Below are positions 47,251-64,000 of a stretch of 64,000 bases of DNA, one piece after another. Both the position numbers and the translations under genes were made by a program. The notes under the pieces were generated by a model. The model was not told the DNA's origin. It worked only from the letters and a program-made list of their open reading frames with translations, and searched no databases. This DNA comes from Apteryx mantelli (taxonomy: Eukaryota; Chordata; Aves; Apterygiformes; Apterygidae): positions 23,811,958 to 23,875,957 of the forward strand of contig NC_089979.1 in NCBI RefSeq assembly GCF_036417845.1. The letters run 5' to 3'. The stretch's first letter is position 1; each line of letters begins with the position of its first letter.

Positions 47251-50200
47251 GCCCGCTCCCAGGCTTGCTCGCGTTTGGCTTCACCGGTTTTAGCTCTGGC
47301 TCAACGTTAACTGAAAGTAAATGCAGTCCAGCTTCAGAAATGTATTTTCCAGCCTGTCTTTAACCCTTTCCGGACATAAGAAATTGACACTTATCTTAAA
47401 TACGCGTGGAATGATTCCATACAGCCTTTTCACAGCACTTAATGTTCTATTTTAGTGTCTCCTGCCACCCAGTAACAGCAGCAAAGTTGTACGTGCGTTA
47501 GAGATGCCGAGAAGCCAAAGTCAGCCTGTGCCCATGAGAACGCGGTGGAGCTGACCTTACGCAAACGGTGCGTGGTTATGCAAGTTTTGTGTCCAAGGTC
47601 TGGATCTACAGTGACTGAACGCTGCTCCATGTGTCTTTGAGAGGCAGTCTAGAGCAGGATGCGTAGCACGTCCTCAGAGCTGCCAGCCTGAGCGCCAGCT
47701 GCATCTCTGCACTTTCCTTAATGGTGACGATTATACCTTGTTATCTATGTCTTGTTTTGGAATAGCTTTTTAAAGAAGTAAGCTGTTTTGCGTGTGCCCC
47801 AGGAAATGATGAGTCCCCTTTTTGTTTCTATAGCTAAACTTGCCTCTTTCTCAGCACTCCAGAGATTCACTTGCACCAGGAGCTGTAGTCTTTGGGCTTT
47901 ATACGAAAAAGCTGCATCAGTTCAAACAAGGGTGTGGTTCTACATTCCCATTTTCAGTGGTGAAACTAGTTCAGGAAGTTCCGGTGCCCACACGGTATGT
48001 TGGGAAGCTGGGTCACAATGCACACTTCTACAGTCAGTTTTATTGGCACAAATGAAGATGTGTTTTGCTGCAGTGCAGGGAGCTCCATAAACTTGAATTG
48101 CTTCTAAATCAGCTGAAATCATGGTACTGCCTCCTCATACCATTTCAACAGAGCTAATTAAAATATTGCAAATCTCTTCATGGAAACATTTCAGAATTTG
48201 AGAATCAAGGGGCCTCCTTGGCAACGTTGGCAGAAGATTTGCCAGCTCTCATTCTGGCCCGAAGCTGAGAGCTGCTCTTGCCCTGGTGGGTAACCTGATC
48301 TAAACTTTTGGAGTTATATATACAACTTTTATGTAGAAAAAAAAAAATCTTGAATTTATATATATTTTGCTAAACTAGCTCATCGCCTTACAGACACTAC
48401 TTACACTTGCCATGACTTCTTTTAATTATGCTTATAGCACTCTTTGTAGACTTTTATGCAAGAATAGTTTTTGTAGATCTTCTCCAAACATGGGCATTGT
48501 AGTCCGTACCACTGTGCTGGGGGAGTACACTCCCAGCCGGATGGCTTCTCTCTTGGGACAGCCGGGGACAATACTACAAGCAGGTCAGCTAACACTAGTA
48601 ATTTCAGTAACCAGCAGGGGAATTCCAGCCCTGCGTTCTTGTCTACACGGACTCCCTCACCATCAGTGAGAGCTACAGCTCTGGATGTGAGAAGAATCAG
48701 ATTTGCAGTATTAAATTCAGATGGCTATGAATGTAATGTCATTGACTTCAGTGTTTGGCTGAGCCTACAAGTCAGTGGCATTTCTGTGCTTCAGGGTAAA
48801 GCAGCAGTGTTTCTACGTCACATCCAGTTGCATGATTTCAGGGAATGATTTAGATATCAATAGATATTTATTGACTGATGAAAATGGAGAAAACAATCTG
48901 GTTAGCAGCAGTAACTTTCTTAAATTAAAAAAGCAGTTGGTGGTAACCGTTAACACATTCCAACAAAATGATACAGCTCTGCTGATTCTCCCATTACAGT
49001 TTTAAAATGTTGATATTGTGAAAGAAAACATTAAGTGCTGATGGGGAAGAGTGATACAGGAAGCCATGGTGGGAGATCTGGCATGGAGCAAAGGTCTGCA
49101 CGGGGAAGGATAAGAGAGTCACAGGCTCTGGGGCTTTGGGATGAACAGAAGACTCATACAGAGTAATAAAACAGGTTGGGAGATGCAGAACTCAGGGTTG
49201 TGGGAAAACCTGGAGATGAGATGTGCAGAGCCATGGGTTTGTAGCCAAGAAACCATGAGATGAGGGGTTGAAGGATGAGAGGGAGGAAGCTTCAGGAACA
49301 TGTGGAAGAAATAAATAAGAGGGCACACAGATCTCTTGCTGTGGTGGAGGAGGTGGTGTTAAAATCAACTCCCTGGCGTGAGGGAAGATGTGAATAGTTC
49401 CAGAAATCCCAGAAAGTGGCACAGAAGGAGGTGCAGTGGGAAAGCAGAACAGGTATAAAAGGGGCTGCAAGAAACAGTTACACTGAGATTAGCAAAGAGG
49501 CTGAAGATGAGAAAGACAGATGGAAGAGGGGGAAACAGAAGAACACCTGAGGAGAGACATACAGGTATGTGGTGCTGGGAGCAACTCTGAGAGGTCCCCT
49601 TTCCTCAAAGCGTACTAGTACATTCCGGTCAGTAATAACACTGATGTCCTCTGGAAGATGACACTTCATGCAAAGACTGTGTTTAGTCAGGCCTGGGGAT
49701 ATAACGTACAGCCAGTGAGATGCAACTGGAATGGCAGTACACAAATGCCAGGAGTGTGGGCAGCAAAACACAGGAACCTGAACAACTGGTGCATGTTGTC
49801 AGACCGGATACTGAAGGGATAAAAGAAACAGGGTGGAACGGGAACTGTGATTGGAAAACAGGCATTTTAGGGAATGTGTTACTCAAGAAAGAAAAATAAA
49901 AGGTAATGGCACTACCATAGCAATTAGAGTTGAGTGACTTCAAAAATAAATAAATAAAATACTGCCTAATCAATAACCCAGGTAGCATAATGGGAATTAA
50001 AAACACTTTTAGGGTGCAGTTTAATTTATGAAGGGGGTTAGTATATGCAATGGTAGCCTGCAGCAGCAATAAGCCAGGGAATCTGATGGTCCTAGATAGA
50101 AAAAGACAAGAGGGATAAGGAGGAAAAAAGAAATGCATAAACCAGAACACAAAATATAATCACAAGTAAAGGAACACCTATACATCCAGAAACTGTTCTC

Positions 50201-51470
50201 AGAAAAAAGATAAGAAGGGCTGCATCCAGAAGACTAAGCAGGTGTTGGGAAGGAAACCATCTAGAATAAATGATGAGGTTACACTTGTCCTGAAAGAAGA
50301 CCAACTGAACAAGCACGTATTGTCTGGCATGCTCCAGTGTGAATTCATTTCAGAAACGTACTTCTGGACTATTTTACTATTTCAGGCATAAAATATAATT
50401 AAAAAGAAAGAAGTTGCAAGAAACTAAGACCTGAGGGGGAAACTCTCTCTATTCCATTGAATCCCTCAGCTTCAGGCTAAGCAAAGACCACTAAGCAAAC
50501 ACTCTGTGTGAGGACCAAAGACATCGTGTACCCCACTTCTCAGGTGCTGTGTACAGATCTGTAGTCACTGTTGAAGACACATACATGAAGCAGATCATTG
50601 GGGTATGTTTTGCTCAGTGCAGCAGAAAGTTGGAAAACAAATCCAGCAAGAAAACTAGGGTCTCTGACCTTCCTACAAAAGGGGCAGAATTATCTCGGAT
50701 GTTTTTTGACATCAGATTAATATGGCAGATTTCAGCTGTCTCTTTTAAAAAGTGCAGAATCTCATGTGCCAACTGTACACCTAAAATTACAAGAACTGCT
50801 ATCAGTGAACACCATTATTAGTATCCTGTGCCAAAAAGGGTGAGAGACAACCTCCATAGGTTGAAGCATGTAGACTATCAAGCAGGAATTTGGCAGCAGT
50901 CCATGTGAGGAGAACACACGGCACCAGGCCCAACAAACTGTGGCAGGATGAGGGTACCAGGCAGCAGCTGGAATAGTCAGTGGCTGGTTGGATCCCAGGC
51001 CCCAACACTTATGAAACACATCCTGTTCCTTCCTGCCAAACCAACGAATGTGCATGCATTAATAAAGGATGGTGCAAGCTGCGAACCTGTTCCAACACAA
51101 GGAACAGTGGTGAAGAAAAGGATGACGTGCACAATCATCTCGGTAGAAATTTAGAGAAGAAGCATCACGATGAAGTTGAAAATACATGATGAGGGTCTTA
51201 AAGAACTAGACATACTACAGGATTTCACTGGGGAAAATTAGTGTTACTTGTTTACCTTGTATTCGGTAACCTTTCCAGTTACTTATTTGTAATAAAAAAA
51301 TCACCTTTTGAACAATACATACTTAAACATAAATTTCACAGTGAAAAAAAAGAAAATCGCCAGAAAAGGAGATGTTGTCATGAAGAACACAACAAAATCA
51401 CGACTGCTGCTCTACCCTCGAGGGAAGGCTGTGACAGCCAAACCAACCACCTCCTAAAACACTGAGACCA
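47251..51470. other. Spacer between the VIRMA and ESRP1 promoters
   Basis: There is no supported exon. The DNA returns to ordinary composition outside the two CpG islands. A purine-skewed stretch lies at about 49030-50330. Open frames on both strands are short and show no family I recognise. A non-coding RNA or enhancers could be present, but nothing in the sequence demonstrates them. Confidence 0.55.
49030..50330. other. Purine-skewed block on the plus strand
   Basis: For roughly 1.3 kb the plus strand is dominated by A and G with many GGGA, GAGG and AGAA words, and C and T are scarce. This creates long stop-poor frames on the minus strand (for example 49683-50150) full of Phe, Leu, Ser and Pro. 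These look compositional. I could not assign it to a repeat family. Confidence 0.5.
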
Positions 51471-51993
51471 GAGCCGCCGGGCCCGGGCCTGGGCGACACA
51501 GAAGCTGAGAAGCCTCAGCCGCAAGCAGGACAGCGGGAAAGGCTTAACCGTCCACTCACGCCGCTGCAGGGCCGGTGCTGCCGGAGGCGGCGGGCCCCGC
51601 CGGTGCGCCCCGGCCCGGCTCGGCCCCTGGGGCTGCGGGCGGGCCGCGCCTGCCCGCCCCGAGGGCGGAGAGCCGCCGGGGCAGCCGCGGGCCGCGTGGC
51701 CGCCTCGCCTCGCCTCGCCTCCCCTGCCGTCGAGGCGCAGCGGGCGGGACGGTGCCGGCAGGCCGCGCCGCGGACGCGGGGCCCGTCTGCAAGGCGGCGC
51801 GGCCGCTCGGCGCCGCTGGGGTGCACGAGGGCCCCTCGGAGACCTCGAGCGGCCTCGGACAGCTCCCGCCGCCCCCTCGCCACCCCCGGCGGCAACCGCG
51901 CCCCGGCCCCGCGGCCGCCCGCAATCTCGGCGCCCCGCTCGGCCCCCCCGCGCCGCGCCGCGCCGCGCCGCCGAGGCCAATGGGCGGCGGCGC

Positions 51994-52053
51994 CAGGTGC
52001 GCGCTACCTGCACCACGTGGGGCGGGGGCGGGGCGGGGCGGGCAGGGCAGGTA
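51994..52053 (+). promoter_or_regulatory. ESRP1: E-box cluster in the ESRP1 promoter
   Basis: Within 60 bp are CAGGTG (51994-51999), TACCTG, i.e. CAGGTA reversed (52005-52010), CACGTG (52014-52019) and CAGGTA (52048-52053). CAGGTG/CAGGTA are the preferred targets of ZEB1/ZEB2 and SNAIL. These factors are known to repress ESRP1 during epithelial-mesenchymal transition in mammals. Use of these particular sites is inference. Confidence 0.65.
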
Positions 52054-52199
52054 GCGCCGCGGCCCCGAGCAGAAAAGCCCGCGGCCATTGCGCGTCTCCG
52101 CGCTGCAGCCGGCGTGGAGCGGCCGCCGCCCGCCCGCCCGCCCAGGGGAGCGAGGGGCTCTGGGGCTCCCTGGGAGCGCCTCGGCGCGGAAAGTTTCTG

Positions 52200-52266
52200 G
52201 CCTCTTTCCTACTTTTTCCTCTCCTCTCCTTCCCTCTCTCGCCCCTCTTTCTCTCCCCTCCCTCCG
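52200..52266 (+). promoter_or_regulatory. ESRP1: Polypyrimidine tract just upstream of the ESRP1 ATG
   Basis: About 60 nt almost wholly C and T (TTTCCTCTCCTCTCCTTCCC and similar) ends 14 nt before the start codon. It is probably 5' UTR. A translation-control or triplex-forming role is possible but unproven. Confidence 0.6.
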
Positions 52267-52279
52267 GCCCGGCGGCACC

Positions 52280-64000
<11,721 letters not shown>

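Larger units (their letters stand above)
51480..52279 (+). promoter_or_regulatory. ESRP1: ESRP1 CpG-island promoter and 5' UTR
   Basis: Very GC-rich, CpG-dense DNA runs from about 51470 to 52900, across ESRP1 exons 1 and 2. It holds a CCAAT box (51977-51981), GC boxes (GGGGCGGGG runs at 52019-52041) and a cluster of E-boxes (51994-52053). Short GC-rich tandem tracts occur: GCCTC units at about 51700-51722, GCGCC units at 51950-51972, and GCCC units at 52128-52143. The long GC-rich open frames here on both strands are compositional. Confidence 0.75.

Noticed and set aside
46431-47363. Several long open frames on both strands around VIRMA exon 1
   Set aside because: CpG-island composition and the GAG repeat suppress stop codons. 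Only the 63-nt exon 1 matches a known protein.
49683-50150. 155-codon minus-strand frame between VIRMA and ESRP1
   Set aside because: It falls in the purine-skewed block, where composition alone gives long minus-strand frames. No recognisable domain.
50948-51189. Plus-strand frame with a Cys pattern (CACINKGWCKLRTC) resembling a small secreted domain
   Set aside because: Too few cysteines and no signal peptide, splice sites or family match. Probably chance.

Overview
The window is vertebrate nuclear DNA, most likely from a bird. The evidence is split genes with GT-AG introns, compact AT-rich introns, a degraded CR1-type LINE ending in the avian-style 3' tail, and proteins that read as close orthologues of vertebrate VIRMA and ESRP1. 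Crocodilian or turtle DNA also carries CR1 and cannot be excluded. There are no bacterial-type operons, rRNA, tRNA or CRISPR arrays.

Layout. (1) 1-4987: AT-rich DNA with no coding exon I can support. It is the upstream flank or 5' intron of the first gene. (2) 5008-11395, plus strand: a complete five-exon gene for a 288-residue RING + TRAF-type zinc finger + coiled-coil E3 ligase of the NRDP1 (RNF41)/RNF151 type. (3) 11396-19313: gene-free convergent spacer, probably partly 3' UTR. (4) 19487-46890, minus strand: complete VIRMA (virilizer homologue, KIAA1429), which I reconstructed as 24 coding exons, 5466 nt of CDS and 1821 residues. Its phase is unbroken and all 23 introns are GT-AG. A CR1 LINE fragment sits in intron 18. 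(5) 46891-52279: a 5.4 kb head-to-head spacer with a CpG island at each end and a purine-skewed block in the middle. (6) 52280-64000, plus strand: the first five coding exons of ESRP1. The window ends 27 nt into exon 5. Intron 4 (7.8 kb) has the hallmarks of a minor-spliceosome (U12-type) intron.

How the genes relate. VIRMA is the scaffold of the nuclear m6A methyltransferase complex. ESRP1 is the epithelial alternative-splicing regulator. They sit back to back and fire from separate GC-rich promoters. The RING gene has a different role (ubiquitin ligation) and converges on VIRMA from the other side. As I recall the human 8q22 order (RAD54B/FSBP - VIRMA - ESRP1), there is no RING gene in this slot, so its presence here is the most interesting gene-content observation. 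I found no previously undescribed multi-gene system. The notable points are the RING gene, the U12 intron of ESRP1, and the promoter architecture between VIRMA and ESRP1.
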